This document shows, piece after piece, positions 52,818 through 61,060 of a stretch of 64,000 nucleotides of DNA. Under the pieces are notes generated by a model. That model ran no database searches and had not been told where the DNA came from. It saw only the letters and a list, made by a program, of their open reading frames with translations. A program made the translations under genes and the position numbers. Every line of letters starts with the position of its first letter. The first letter of the stretch is position 1. The stretch is from Burkholderiales bacterium (GTDB lineage Bacteria; Pseudomonadota; Gammaproteobacteria; Burkholderiales; SG8-41), in assembly GCA_036262035.1 (NCBI GenBank), contig DATAJS010000010.1, positions 788,915 through 852,914 on the forward strand. The letters run 5' to 3'.

Positions 52818-53873
52818 TCAATTGGTCTTGAAAGCAATGCACGCGGGACTTCCTGTTTCTATGATCTGGCCGGTCGGCGTGAGCCTGCCGGTCTCGTGGT
52901 TGACGTCGAACTCGACGATGGTGTGGCCGTTCTCGTTGGCCGCATAAAGGTGCTTCCAGTCGGGATCGGGCCCGAAGAAGCGCGGTTTCTTCCCCTGGGT
53001 CGATTCCCAGCCGACGGTCTCTATCGCGCCGTCGTCCTGCACCGCGAAGATCGCGATGCTGTCGTGACCGCGGTTGGACGCGTAGACGAATCTGCCCGAA
53101 GGCGCGATCGCGATCTCCGCGCCGGTGTTGTCCGCAACGTAGGACGTCGGCGTCGTCGGCACGCGCTGGAAAGGCTCGAGCGTTCCGCGCTTCGCATCCC
53201 AGCGATAAGCGTTCACCGTCGAGTCCTGCTCGTTGACCACGTACGCGAACGGCGCGTGAGGATGGAACGCGATGTGCCGCGGGATCGCGCCGTAGCGGCA
53301 CTTCACCGAGAACGGATCGCGCCCGAGCCTGCCGCTGCGAGCGTCGAAGCGAAACACGAAGACGCGGTCGAGTCCCTTGTCGGGCACGACGACCCATTGG
53401 CCCGTCGGATCGAAGATCGCCTGGTGCGGATGCGGCCCGTGCTGATGGTCGCGCCACGGGCCGTCGCCGCCTTCGGCGAGATGGAGATCGCTGCGCGGCG
53501 CGAGCGTTCCGTCGTCGTTGCGCGGAAATACCGCGACACCGGGACCGTTCGACAGCACGACCCAGCGGTTCGATGCGTCGACGGTGACGGTCGACGAGTT
53601 GTCGCCGCCGGTCTCCTGCATGTTGAGGAAGGTGAGCCTGCCCGTGGCGTCGTCGATCGAATAGGCCGCGGTCTCCGAACTGTCGCCGTGCGCCGAATAG
53701 AGAAAGCGCTGGGTGCGATCGAGGCAGACGTAGTGTGGGTTATGGATCGCGTCGCAGGCGTGCACGAACGACCACTTGCCGGCATCGTCGATGCGATAGA
53801 CCGCGACGCCTTTGCCTTGGGCTTTGCGTTTTTCGGTGGTGAAGCCGCCGACGTAGGCGTAGCGGGGTTTCAT
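52818..53873 (-). CDS. Lactonase-fold beta-propeller (6-phosphogluconolactonase-like)
   Basis: A 351-residue seven-bladed propeller of the Pgl/YbhE-like lactonase family. Repeated blades read RYAYVGGFTTEK, PHYVCLDRTQRFLYSAHGDS, RWVVLSNGPGVAVFP, PHPHQAIFDPTGQWVVVPDKGLDRVFVFRFD, HIAFHPHAPFAYVVNEQDSTVNAYRWD and FVYASNRGHDSIAIF. The N-D and H residues near the centre would bind metal and a lactone. It opens a sugar-acid or other lactone in the cytosol; no signal peptide is visible. The start overlaps the stop of Bug 11 by four bases, and Bug 10 starts two bases after it. Confidence 0.88.
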   Translation of the reverse strand: MKPRYAYVGGFTTEKRKAQGKGVAVYRIDDAGKWSFVHACDAIHNPHYVCLDRTQRFLYSAHGDSSETAAYSIDDATGRLTFLNMQETGGDNSSTVTVDASNRWVVLSNGPGVAVFPRNDDGTLAPRSDLHLAEGGDGPWRDHQHGPHPHQAIFDPTGQWVVVPDKGLDRVFVFRFDARSGRLGRDPFSVKCRYGAIPRHIAFHPHAPFAYVVNEQDSTVNAYRWDAKRGTLEPFQRVPTTPTSYVADNTGAEIAIAPSGRFVYASNRGHDSIAIFAVQDDGAIETVGWESTQGKKPRFFGPDPDWKHLYAANENGHTIVEFDVNHETGRLTPTGQIIETGSPACIAFKTN

Positions 53874-54850
53874 TTGGTCTTGCTCAGCCCGATCGCGTCG
53901 TAGAACTCGCGGTACTCCTGCATGCGCTGCTGCAGGAAGCGCGTGAACTCGGCGCTGCCCATGAAGCGGTCTTCGTAGATGTTGCGCTTGACGAGCTCCT
54001 GCCATTCGGGCGACGCGTGCACTTTCGCGAAGGCGGCTTCCATCGTCGAGACCGCTTCCTTCGGCACGCCGGCGGTGAACGTGAAGCCGCGAATGGTGCC
54101 GGCGGTGATCGGATAGCCGAGCTCTTTCAGCGTCGGCACGTCGGGCTGCTGCGGCAGGCGCTTCTCGGACGTCACCGCGAGCACGCGCAGCGTCTTCGCT
54201 TCGACGAAGCCCGCGCCTTCGGAGAGGTTCTCGGTGGTGAACGTGGTGTGACCGCCCGCGGTCGAGGTCACCGCGTCGCCGCCGCCCTTGAAGAACACCG
54301 TACGGAACTTCGCGCCGGGCACCGCTTTTTCGATGAGGTACACCAGCATGCGGCCGGTGCCGGTCGGCGACGTGGTCGCGCCCACCAGAGTATCGGGCGC
54401 CTTGCGCGCCGCTTCGGCGAGATCCTTGAACGTCTTGTACGGCGAGTTCGCGGGCACCATGATCGTCTGCGGATCGATGACCATCAGTGCGATCGGCGTG
54501 TAGTTGTCGAGCGTGATGCTGATGTCCGGACGGTACGCCATCGCGAGGATCGTGCCGGTCACCGACAACACCGAGTACGGATCGCCGCGCTTGCCTTTGA
54601 AGTAGTTGAAGCCGACCGCGCCGGCGCCGCCGACGCGGTTCACCACCTGCAGCGGCTGCGGCAGGATCTTGTCGCGGCGGATGATCTCCGCCGCCGCGCG
54701 CGAGAGCACGTCGCCGCCGCTGCCGGGCGACGTGTGCACGGTGACTTCGATCGGCCTGGATGGATAGGTCTGCGCCGTCGCGTGCGGCATCGCACCGCAA
54801 AGACCGGCAGCCAGGAGACATGGTGCGGCAATACGGACGCTTGCGTACAT
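53870..54850 (-). CDS. TctC-type periplasmic binding protein (Bug 11)
   Basis: A 326-residue binding protein: signal peptide RIAAPCLLAAGLCGAMPHATAQ, then YPSRPIEVTVHTSPGSGGD. Like Bug 9 it has the alternative middle (ILPQPLQVVNRVGGAGAVGFNYFKGKRGD and FRTVFFKGGGDAVTSTAGGH) and a longer C-terminus, indicating a separate subfamily. It is the first gene of a minus-strand set with the lactonase-fold protein and Bug 10, all coupled by overlaps. GGAGGAAGCG precedes the start. Confidence 0.88.
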   Translation of the reverse strand: MYASVRIAAPCLLAAGLCGAMPHATAQTYPSRPIEVTVHTSPGSGGDVLSRAAAEIIRRDKILPQPLQVVNRVGGAGAVGFNYFKGKRGDPYSVLSVTGTILAMAYRPDISITLDNYTPIALMVIDPQTIMVPANSPYKTFKDLAEAARKAPDTLVGATTSPTGTGRMLVYLIEKAVPGAKFRTVFFKGGGDAVTSTAGGHTTFTTENLSEGAGFVEAKTLRVLAVTSEKRLPQQPDVPTLKELGYPITAGTIRGFTFTAGVPKEAVSTMEAAFAKVHASPEWQELVKRNIYEDRFMGSAEFTRFLQQRMQEYREFYDAIGLSKTK

Positions 54851-55075
54851 CGCTTCCTCCTCCGTGACGGGCAGATCGCCGCTGCCCTTTGTTCCGGATA
54901 GTATCGGCGAAAATGTGCACCGCGCGCCGGTGTCGCGTAAGGTTCATCTGAAAACCAGGGTCTGAACCCGAAATATCCACGTTTATCCGCAACACAGACC
55001 GGGTGACTTCGAGGCCGACGAGCTGCCGAAAGGCATCGAGGCGGCGCAGGCTCTCCCGGACATACTGACGAGAAC

Positions 55076-56065
55076 ATGATCCAGAAAAAACTCTTCCGTG
55101 CGACACGAGATTGCGTCGCCGCTTCGCTCCTCGCAATGACAACGGCTGCAAGCTTTGCCGCCCAACCCGCCCAGCAGGCTTACCCCAACCGCCCCGTTCG
55201 CATCATCGTCCCGGTCTCGCCGGGCGGCGGTGTCGATGCGGTCGCGCGCATCGCGGCGTCGCATTACAACGCGACGTGGGGCCAGCCGTTCGTCGTCGAC
55301 AACCGCACCGGGGCCGGCGGCAGCATCGGTATCGGGCTCGTCGCCAAAGCCGCGCCCGACGGCTACACGCTGCTCGTCACGAGCAGCGGCGTCGTGACCA
55401 ACGCGGCGATCCGTCCGCAGGGCTACGATCCGATCCGCGACCTGACCGCTATAACCGCGCTGAACGGCGCGCCTTATCTGCTGCTCACCACGCCGTCGCT
55501 GCCGGTGTCGAACGTGAAAGAGCTCGTCGCGCTCGCGAAATCGAAACCCGGCGGGGTCTCCTTCGGCTCCTCCGGCGTCGGCGGGATCCTGCACCTCGGC
55601 GCGGAGCTGTTCCTGTCGCTGACGGGCACGCAGATGCTGCACGTGCCGTTCAAAGGTGTGGGCGAGGCGTATCCGGCGGTGGTCTCCGGCGACGTGAACT
55701 GGATCCTCGGTTTTCCGACCTCCGCGCTGCCGCTGGTGAAGTCCGGCCGCCTGAAGGCGATCGCGATCACGGGTGCGAAGCGCAGCAAGCTCCTGCCCGA
55801 GCTGCCGACGGTCGCCGAGAGCGGCGTCGCGCCCGGCTACGAGGTGCGCGCGTGGTTCGGGCTGTTCGCGCCCGCGGGAACGAAGCGGGCGCTCGTCGAC
55901 AGGCTCTATGCCGAAGCGAAGCGCGCGATGGAGGCGGCCGAGGTCGTCCGGCGGATGAACGCCGAAGGCGCCGAAGTCATCGTCAATCCGCCGGACGAGT
56001 TCGCGCGCGACGTGCGCAACGAGTACGCGAAGTGGCGGGACCTCGTCAAAAAGCTGAAGCTCTGA
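55076..56065 (+). CDS. Bug/TctC-type periplasmic binding protein (Bug 12)
   Basis: A 329-residue binding protein: YPNRPVRIIVPVSPGGGVD, VVDNRTGAGG, DGYTLLVTS, HVPFKGVG and ELPTVAESGVAPGYE. Its signal peptide is remarkable: RATRDCVAASLLAMTTAASFAAQ, in which the charged region and most of the hydrophobic core are encoded by a dispersed repeat (55099-55140). No strong ribosome site precedes the ATG (only GACGAGAAC). It is followed by a 2-hydroxyacid dehydrogenase and another Bug gene on the same strand. Confidence 0.87.
   Translation: MIQKKLFRATRDCVAASLLAMTTAASFAAQPAQQAYPNRPVRIIVPVSPGGGVDAVARIAASHYNATWGQPFVVDNRTGAGGSIGIGLVAKAAPDGYTLLVTSSGVVTNAAIRPQGYDPIRDLTAITALNGAPYLLLTTPSLPVSNVKELVALAKSKPGGVSFGSSGVGGILHLGAELFLSLTGTQMLHVPFKGVGEAYPAVVSGDVNWILGFPTSALPLVKSGRLKAIAITGAKRSKLLPELPTVAESGVAPGYEVRAWFGLFAPAGTKRALVDRLYAEAKRAMEAAEVVRRMNAEGAEVIVNPPDEFARDVRNEYAKWRDLVKKLKL
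55099..55140. repeat. Dispersed ATTGCGAGGAGCG-type repeat, copy 7
   Basis: One inverted arm: GTGCGACACGAGATTGCGTC then GCCGCTTCGCTCCTCGCAAT. It is translated in frame as the signal peptide of Bug 12. Confidence 0.8.
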
Positions 56066-56074
56066 AGCTAAACC

Positions 56075-56107
56075 GGGGTCAACCCCGAAAAGCCGGGGTC
56101 TGACCCC
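56075..56107. repeat. GGGGTCxxACCCC dyads directly before a start codon
   Basis: GGGGTCAACCCC (56075-56086) and GGGGTCTGACCCC (56095-56107) lie between the Bug 12 stop and the ATG at 56108, with no base left between the repeat and the start codon. The usual ribosome-binding region is thus replaced by repeat sequence that can fold. Confidence 0.65.
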
Positions 56108-57091
56108 ATGAAAATCGCTGTGCTGGACGACTACCTGCGGCGCTCGCAGACCGCCGCGGACTGGTCGGTGCTGCCGCATCCGTGCGAGATCACGGTGTTC
56201 GATCGGCCCATCCCGCCGGGCGATGCCGCGCGCGTGCTCGCGCCGTTCGACGTGGTGTGCCTGCTGCGCGAGCGCATGCGCTTTCCGCGCGAGCTGATCG
56301 AAAGCCTGCCGAATCTGAAGATGATCGCGGCGACCGGGCTCTACAACCGCACGCTCGACGTCGCGGCAGCGAACGAGCGCGGCATCGTCGTCTCCTACAC
56401 CGAGCTCAGGGGCACGTATCGCAACGCCACCGCTGAGCTCACGTGGGGTCTCATCCTCGCGGTCGCGCGCCACATCCCGCACGAAGCGCAGCGCATGCGC
56501 TTCGGTGGCTGGCAGACCACCGTCGGCATCACGCTGATGGGCCGCACGCTGGGTCTGGTCGGCTTGGGACGGCAGGCGAAGCGCGTGCTGCCGGTCGCCA
56601 AGGCGCTCTCGATGAACGTCATCGCCTGGAGCCGGAACCTGAAGAGCGAGGACGCCGCGGCGCTGGGCGTCACGCGCGTCGACAAGGACGAGCTCTTCGC
56701 GCGCAGCGACGTGGTGTCGCTGCACCTCGTGCTCTCCGAGCGCTCGCGCGGCATCGTCGGTGCGCGCGAGCTTCGGCTCATGAAGCCGGGCGCCATCCTC
56801 GTCAACACCGCGCGCGGCGGGCTGATCGACGAAGCGGCGCTCATCGAGACGCTGGAAAGGCAGGGGATCGCGGGCGCCGGCCTCGACGTCTACGCGGAGG
56901 AGCCGCTGCCGGACGATCATCCGCTGCGCGCGCTGCCCAACGTGGTGTTGACCCCGCACCAGGGCCATAACGTCGAAGAGTTCTACGAGATCGCCTACGC
57001 CGATTGCGTCGAGAACATCGGCACGTTCGCGCGAGGCGCACCGATCCGCATCCTCACTCCCGAGCGCAACCAAAGCTCGATCAACGACTGA
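56108..57091 (+). CDS. D-2-hydroxyacid dehydrogenase family protein
   Basis: A 327-residue NAD-dependent 2-hydroxyacid dehydrogenase. GRTLGLVGLGRQAKRVLPVAKAL (about 144-166) is the Rossmann motif, VNTARGGLIDEAAL carries the catalytic Arg, YAEEPLPDDHPL the Glu, and LTPHQGHNVEEF the catalytic His. It interconverts 2-oxo acids and D-2-hydroxy acids, or acts on 3-phosphoglycerate-like substrates. It sits between two Bug genes, so a 2-hydroxy or 2-oxo acid may be the imported compound. The start codon directly follows a folded repeat and has no visible ribosome site. Confidence 0.9.
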   Translation: MKIAVLDDYLRRSQTAADWSVLPHPCEITVFDRPIPPGDAARVLAPFDVVCLLRERMRFPRELIESLPNLKMIAATGLYNRTLDVAAANERGIVVSYTELRGTYRNATAELTWGLILAVARHIPHEAQRMRFGGWQTTVGITLMGRTLGLVGLGRQAKRVLPVAKALSMNVIAWSRNLKSEDAAALGVTRVDKDELFARSDVVSLHLVLSERSRGIVGARELRLMKPGAILVNTARGGLIDEAALIETLERQGIAGAGLDVYAEEPLPDDHPLRALPNVVLTPHQGHNVEEFYEIAYADCVENIGTFARGAPIRILTPERNQSSIND

Positions 57092-57098
57092 ACGAACG

Positions 57099-58040
57099 AT
57101 GAGAACAATCGCAGCAGCGGCGCTGCTCGCGCTCGGCGGCGCCGTGCACGCGGCCGAGCCCGGTTATCCCACCAAACCCATCCGGCTCCTCGTCGGGTTC
57201 ACCGCCGGCGGCAGCGCCGATGCTTCGGCGCGCGTCATCGCCGCCCGCATCGGGCAGGCGCTGGGCACGACGATCGTGATCGAGAACCGCAGCGGCGCCG
57301 CGGGCGCGGTCGCCGGTCAGATCGCTGCCCGCGCCGCGCCCGACGGCTACACGCTGTTCTGGTCGAGCGCCGGCGCGCTGACCGTGAGCCAGATCCTCGA
57401 GAAGAATATCGGCTACGACGCAAGCGCCTTCGCCCCGATCGGCCGCGCTTTCACGTTCTGCAACGCGCTCGTCGCGCGCCCGGACTTCGCCGCGAGCTCG
57501 GTCGCCCAGCTCGTCGCGCTGGCCAAGTCCAGGCCCGGCACGATCGACTTCGGCAGCCAGGGCGTCGGCTCGGCGGGGCACTTGTCGGGCGCGCTGCTGC
57601 AGAACCTGACCGGCATCACGCTCACCCACGTGCCGTACAAGGGCGGCAACGACATCCTGCCCGCGCTGCTCGGCGGCGAGCTCTCGCTCGCCTTCGCGAG
57701 CTCGACCACCGCCAAGGGCATGAGGAGCCGCGTGAAAGTGCTCGCGGTGACGAGCGCCGGCCGCGATCCCGGACTGCCCGACGTTCCGTCGATGTCCGAA
57801 GCCGGCGTCAAAGGCTACGACGCCGCGTTCTGGTTCGGCCTGCTCGCCCCCGCCAGGACACCCCAGCCCATCGTCATGCGGCTCGGCGGCCTGTTGCGCG
57901 ACACGCTCGCCGACGCCGATCTCACGCGGCCGCTGCTCGCGCAGGGACTCATCGCGGCGCCGTCGACGCCGCGGGGGCTGGCGGAGCAGATCCGTGCGGA
58001 TTATGCGAAATGGAAGCGGGTGATCGGCGGCGGCAAGTAG
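57099..58040 (+). CDS. Bug/TctC-type periplasmic binding protein (Bug 13)
   Basis: A 313-residue binding protein: signal peptide TIAAAALLALGGAVHAAEP, then YPTKPIRLLVGFTAGGSAD, VIENRSGAAG, DGYTLFWSS, HVPYKGGND and DVPSMSEAGVKGYD. It starts seven bases after the dehydrogenase stop and so shares its transcript with that gene and Bug 12. Compared with the other copies it lacks an acidic residue after the first Gly pair. Confidence 0.87.
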   Translation: MRTIAAAALLALGGAVHAAEPGYPTKPIRLLVGFTAGGSADASARVIAARIGQALGTTIVIENRSGAAGAVAGQIAARAAPDGYTLFWSSAGALTVSQILEKNIGYDASAFAPIGRAFTFCNALVARPDFAASSVAQLVALAKSRPGTIDFGSQGVGSAGHLSGALLQNLTGITLTHVPYKGGNDILPALLGGELSLAFASSTTAKGMRSRVKVLAVTSAGRDPGLPDVPSMSEAGVKGYDAAFWFGLLAPARTPQPIVMRLGGLLRDTLADADLTRPLLAQGLIAAPSTPRGLAEQIRADYAKWKRVIGGGK

Positions 58041-58072
58041 GCTCAAGGCACGCGGCTTGCGTACCGCGCCGC

Positions 58073-58351
58073 ATGACGTTCGGGACCGCCCTGTTTCTCG
58101 CGGCCGTGCTGTTGCCGCTCACGGTTTACGCGCAGCGCGACATCGGGCGCTTCACCGCCGTGCCTGCGGCCGCTGCGCTCGCCCGCGGCGGGCTGCTCGC
58201 GGTCGGCGGCGCGCTCGGCTACATCGCGACGCAGGTCGCCGAGACGCCGCTCCTGGCGTTCCTGTATTTCGCGATCGGGCTCGGACTGGTACACGTGCCG
58301 GCGGCGCTCATCCTGTTCATGAAGCGCGCGGGCGGCGCGGGAAAGTCCTGA
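58073..58351 (+). CDS. Small hydrophobic membrane protein, unknown
   Basis: A 92-residue protein with about three hydrophobic segments: ALFLAAVLLPLTVYA, AALARGGLLAVGGALGYIA and LLAFLYFAIGLGLVHVPAALILFM. The loops are basic, consistent with an inner-membrane protein. I do not recognise a family. It begins 33 bases after Bug 13 in the same direction; a longer frame upstream overlaps that gene and is unlikely. Confidence 0.55.
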   Translation: MTFGTALFLAAVLLPLTVYAQRDIGRFTAVPAAAALARGGLLAVGGALGYIATQVAETPLLAFLYFAIGLGLVHVPAALILFMKRAGGAGKS

Positions 58352-58365
58352 GAGGAACCGAATCG

Positions 58366-58548
58366 CTAGTAAGCGGCCTCGGTCGGGTGGTAGTTGGCGT
58401 AGCCGTGCTCGGCGGCATCGGCCATGCAGTCCTCGATAGAGCCGAACTGGCACGGCGACATCGTTTCGGCGCCGTCCGCGTGCGCGGCCGTCCAGTGCCA
58501 CGCGCCGTCGCCGGCGGTGGTGAATCTGAAGCTCGCGGTGGCTTGCAT
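58366..58548 (-). CDS. Small hypothetical protein
   Basis: A 60-residue acidic protein containing ATASFRFTTAGDGAWHWTA and SIEDCMADAAEHGYANYHP, with a balanced composition unlike that of shadow frames. ATG 58548 has AGGGG six bases upstream. I do not recognise a family. It lies on the minus strand between two plus-strand genes, in the 234-base gap before the TonB receptor. Confidence 0.5.
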   Translation of the reverse strand: MQATASFRFTTAGDGAWHWTAAHADGAETMSPCQFGSIEDCMADAAEHGYANYHPTEAAY

Positions 58549-58584
58549 TTGCATCCCCTGTGTACCTATAACTGGAGAACAACA

Positions 58585-60480
58585 GTGCAACGGGTGTGCC
58601 GAAACATGTCGTCCCTGAAACTCGCCGGCTTCGGCGCCGCGGCGCTGCTCGCCGCGACGGCGGACGCTTCGGTGCGCATCGAGGAGCTGAGCCTCGAGCA
58701 GCTCTCCGACGTGGTCATCACCTCGGTGTCGAAACGCGAGGAAGCGCTCGCTTCCGCCGCCGCGTCGATCTACGTCATCACCGGTGAGGACATCCGCCGT
58801 TCGGGCGCGACCACGCTGCCCGAAGCGCTGCGCCTCGCGCCCAATCTCCAGGTCGCGCGCGCCGACGCCAACCAGTACGCGATCACCGCCCGCGGCTTCA
58901 ACAACACGCTCGCCAACCGCCTGCTGGTGCTGATCGACGGTCGCATCGTCTACAGCCCGCTGTTCTCAGGCGTCTTCTGGGAAGTGCAGGACGTGGTGCT
59001 CGAGGACGTGCAGCGCATCGAGGTGATCAGCGGCCCCGGCGGCACGCTGTGGGGCCAGAACGCGGTGAACGGCGTGATCAACGTCATCACCAAAGCCGCC
59101 GCCGACACCCAGGGGCTGATGGTCTCGGCAGGCGGCGGCAACCGCCAGCGCGCGGTGACCACGCGCTACGGCGGAACGCTGGGCGGCGGCGGCCACTACC
59201 GCGCCTATGCGAAGTATTTCGACCAGACGCACAGCAAGCAGGGCAACGGCGCGGGCATCATGGACGAGTCGGCGCGCCAGCAGGCGGGCTTTCGCGCCGA
59301 CTGGGGCACGGCGAGCAACGGCTTCACCGTTCAGGGCGACGCCTACCAGAGCAACATCCAGCAGGCGCCCGGCGGCTCGCGCGATCTCGGCGGCGCCAAC
59401 CTGATCGCGCGCTGGAACCACGTCCGCGAAGACGGCTCGACCCTCCAGGCCCAGGCCTATTACGACCGCGTCGAGCGCGACCAGCCCGGCACCATTCGCG
59501 AGGAGCTCGACATCTTCAACGCCGAGTTTCAGCACGGGCTGAATCTCGGACACTCGCACCGCTTCCTCTGGGGCGCCAGCTATCGCTACGCCCACGACCA
59601 CATCGACAACCTCACGCCGTTCCTGGGTTTTCTGCCGCCGACGCGCGGCCTGACCTGGTACAGCGCTTTCGCGCAGAACGAATGGCGCATCGTGCCGTCG
59701 CTCGCGCTCACCCTGGGCGTCAAGGCCGAGCACAACGACTACAGCGGGCTCGAGTGGCTGCCCAACGCGCGCGTCGCGTGGCAGATCTCGCCCGAGCGCC
59801 TGCTGTGGAGCGCCGCCTCGCGCGCGGTGCGCGCGCCCTCGCGCATCGACCGCGAGCTCTTCGCGCCGACCTCGCCGCCTTTCGTGCTCGGAGGCGGGCC
59901 GCAGTTCCGCTCCGAAGTCTCCAACGTCTACGAGATCGGCTATCGCGCGCAGGAGACACGCGCGCTGTCATACTCGATGACGGCCTTCTATCACGACCAT
60001 CAGCGGCTGCGCAGCTTCGAGCTCACGCCCGGCGGCGGCGTCTTCGATAACCGCATGGAAGGCACCACCAAGGGCATCGAGGCATGGGGCGCCTATCGCG
60101 TGACGCCGTCGTGGAAGATCGACGCGGGCTGGGTCGAGATGCGCCAGTCGCTGCGCGCCGAGCCGGGCAGCACCAGCACCGTGACCACGGCCGGCCTCGG
60201 CAACGATCCTCACCGCTGGATCACCCTGCGCTCCGCGTTCGACCTGGCGAAGCGCTACGAGCTCGACATCATGGCGCGCTACGTGAGCGAGCTTCCCAAC
60301 CCGCAGGTGCCTTCGTACACCGCGGTCGACGCGCGCCTCGGCTGGAAAGCGACCCCGAACGTCGAGCTGTCGCTGCTCCTGCAGAACCTCTTCGACCGCA
60401 GGCATCCCGAGTGGGGGCCGGCCGCGAACCGCGCCGAATACGGACGCGGCATCTTCTTCAAAGTGGTCTTGCGGCAATGA
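58585..60480 (+). CDS. TonB-dependent outer-membrane receptor
   Basis: A 631-residue receptor. The signal peptide (NMSSLKLAGFGAAALLAATADAS) leads to a plug domain: SLEQLSDVVITSVSKREEALASAAASIYVITGEDIRRSGATTLPEALRLAPNLQVA, RGFNNTLANRLLVLIDGRIVYSPLF and IEVISGPGGTLWGQNAVNGVINVITK. A 22-strand-type barrel ends in an aromatic-rich terminus (GIFFKVVLRQ). The GTG at 58585 follows GGAG with good spacing and adds a basic n-region; ATG 58606 is an alternative. The receptor brings a siderophore, vitamin or carbohydrate across the outer membrane. It precedes yfiR and a hybrid kinase. Confidence 0.92.
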   Translation: MQRVCRNMSSLKLAGFGAAALLAATADASVRIEELSLEQLSDVVITSVSKREEALASAAASIYVITGEDIRRSGATTLPEALRLAPNLQVARADANQYAITARGFNNTLANRLLVLIDGRIVYSPLFSGVFWEVQDVVLEDVQRIEVISGPGGTLWGQNAVNGVINVITKAAADTQGLMVSAGGGNRQRAVTTRYGGTLGGGGHYRAYAKYFDQTHSKQGNGAGIMDESARQQAGFRADWGTASNGFTVQGDAYQSNIQQAPGGSRDLGGANLIARWNHVREDGSTLQAQAYYDRVERDQPGTIREELDIFNAEFQHGLNLGHSHRFLWGASYRYAHDHIDNLTPFLGFLPPTRGLTWYSAFAQNEWRIVPSLALTLGVKAEHNDYSGLEWLPNARVAWQISPERLLWSAASRAVRAPSRIDRELFAPTSPPFVLGGGPQFRSEVSNVYEIGYRAQETRALSYSMTAFYHDHQRLRSFELTPGGGVFDNRMEGTTKGIEAWGAYRVTPSWKIDAGWVEMRQSLRAEPGSTSTVTTAGLGNDPHRWITLRSAFDLAKRYELDIMARYVSELPNPQVPSYTAVDARLGWKATPNVELSLLLQNLFDRRHPEWGPAANRAEYGRGIFFKVVLRQ

Positions 60481-60514
60481 CGCATAACCACTGCTTCAGG
60501 GTCGCACTGCGGCC

Positions 60515-61060
60515 ATGAACCGCCGTACTGCGCTCGCCGCGCTGCTCGCGCTTTCCCGGGTGATGCCCGCGGCCGCGCAGAGCGAGGTCGATCGCGCGCT
60601 CGAGCAGCGCGTGAAGGCGGCGTTCCTGTTCCGCTTCACCGAGTTCGTGACGTGGCCCGACTCGGCGTACGCGCGCGCCGACGCGCCGTTCGTGATGGCG
60701 GTCGTCGGCGGCGACGCGGTCGCCGACAGCCTGCGCGCGATCACCGCGGGGCGCAGCGTCGCCGGTCGGACGATCGAGGTGAGGCGCGTCTCCGCCGCCG
60801 ACGCGATCCCGCTGGCGCAGGTCGTCTATATCGCGGGCAGCGAAGGCGCTCGCACGCGCGAGATCCTGCAGAAGGCGCCGCGGCATGCGCTCGTGGTGAC
60901 CGAGGCCGACGGCGCGCTCGACTACGGCGCGGTCATCAACTTCGTCGTGGTCCAGGAGCGCGTGCGCTTCGACGCGTCGATCGACTCGGCGGAAAAGCGC
61001 GGCCTGCGCCTCTCTTCGCGGCTGCTCGCGGTCGCACGCACGGTGCGGGGCAGCTACTGA
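60515..61060 (+). CDS. YfiR-family periplasmic protein
   Basis: A 181-residue protein: signal peptide TALAALLALSRVMPAAAQ, then the YfiR/DUF4154 pattern VKAAFLFRFTEFVTWPDSAY (about 34-53) and VVYIAGSEGARTREIL. YfiR of Pseudomonas represses a diguanylate cyclase (YfiN) from the periplasm. Here the next gene is a histidine kinase with a periplasmic domain, so YfiR may regulate that kinase instead; the stop and start overlap (TGATG). This is inference. Confidence 0.88.
   Translation: MNRRTALAALLALSRVMPAAAQSEVDRALEQRVKAAFLFRFTEFVTWPDSAYARADAPFVMAVVGGDAVADSLRAITAGRSVAGRTIEVRRVSAADAIPLAQVVYIAGSEGARTREILQKAPRHALVVTEADGALDYGAVINFVVVQERVRFDASIDSAEKRGLRLSSRLLAVARTVRGSY

Noticed and set aside
52818-55151. 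777-residue fusion of the lactonase-fold protein with upstream sequence
   Set aside because: The N-terminal half is the out-of-frame shadow of Bug 11; MKPRYAYVGG at 53873 is the proper start.
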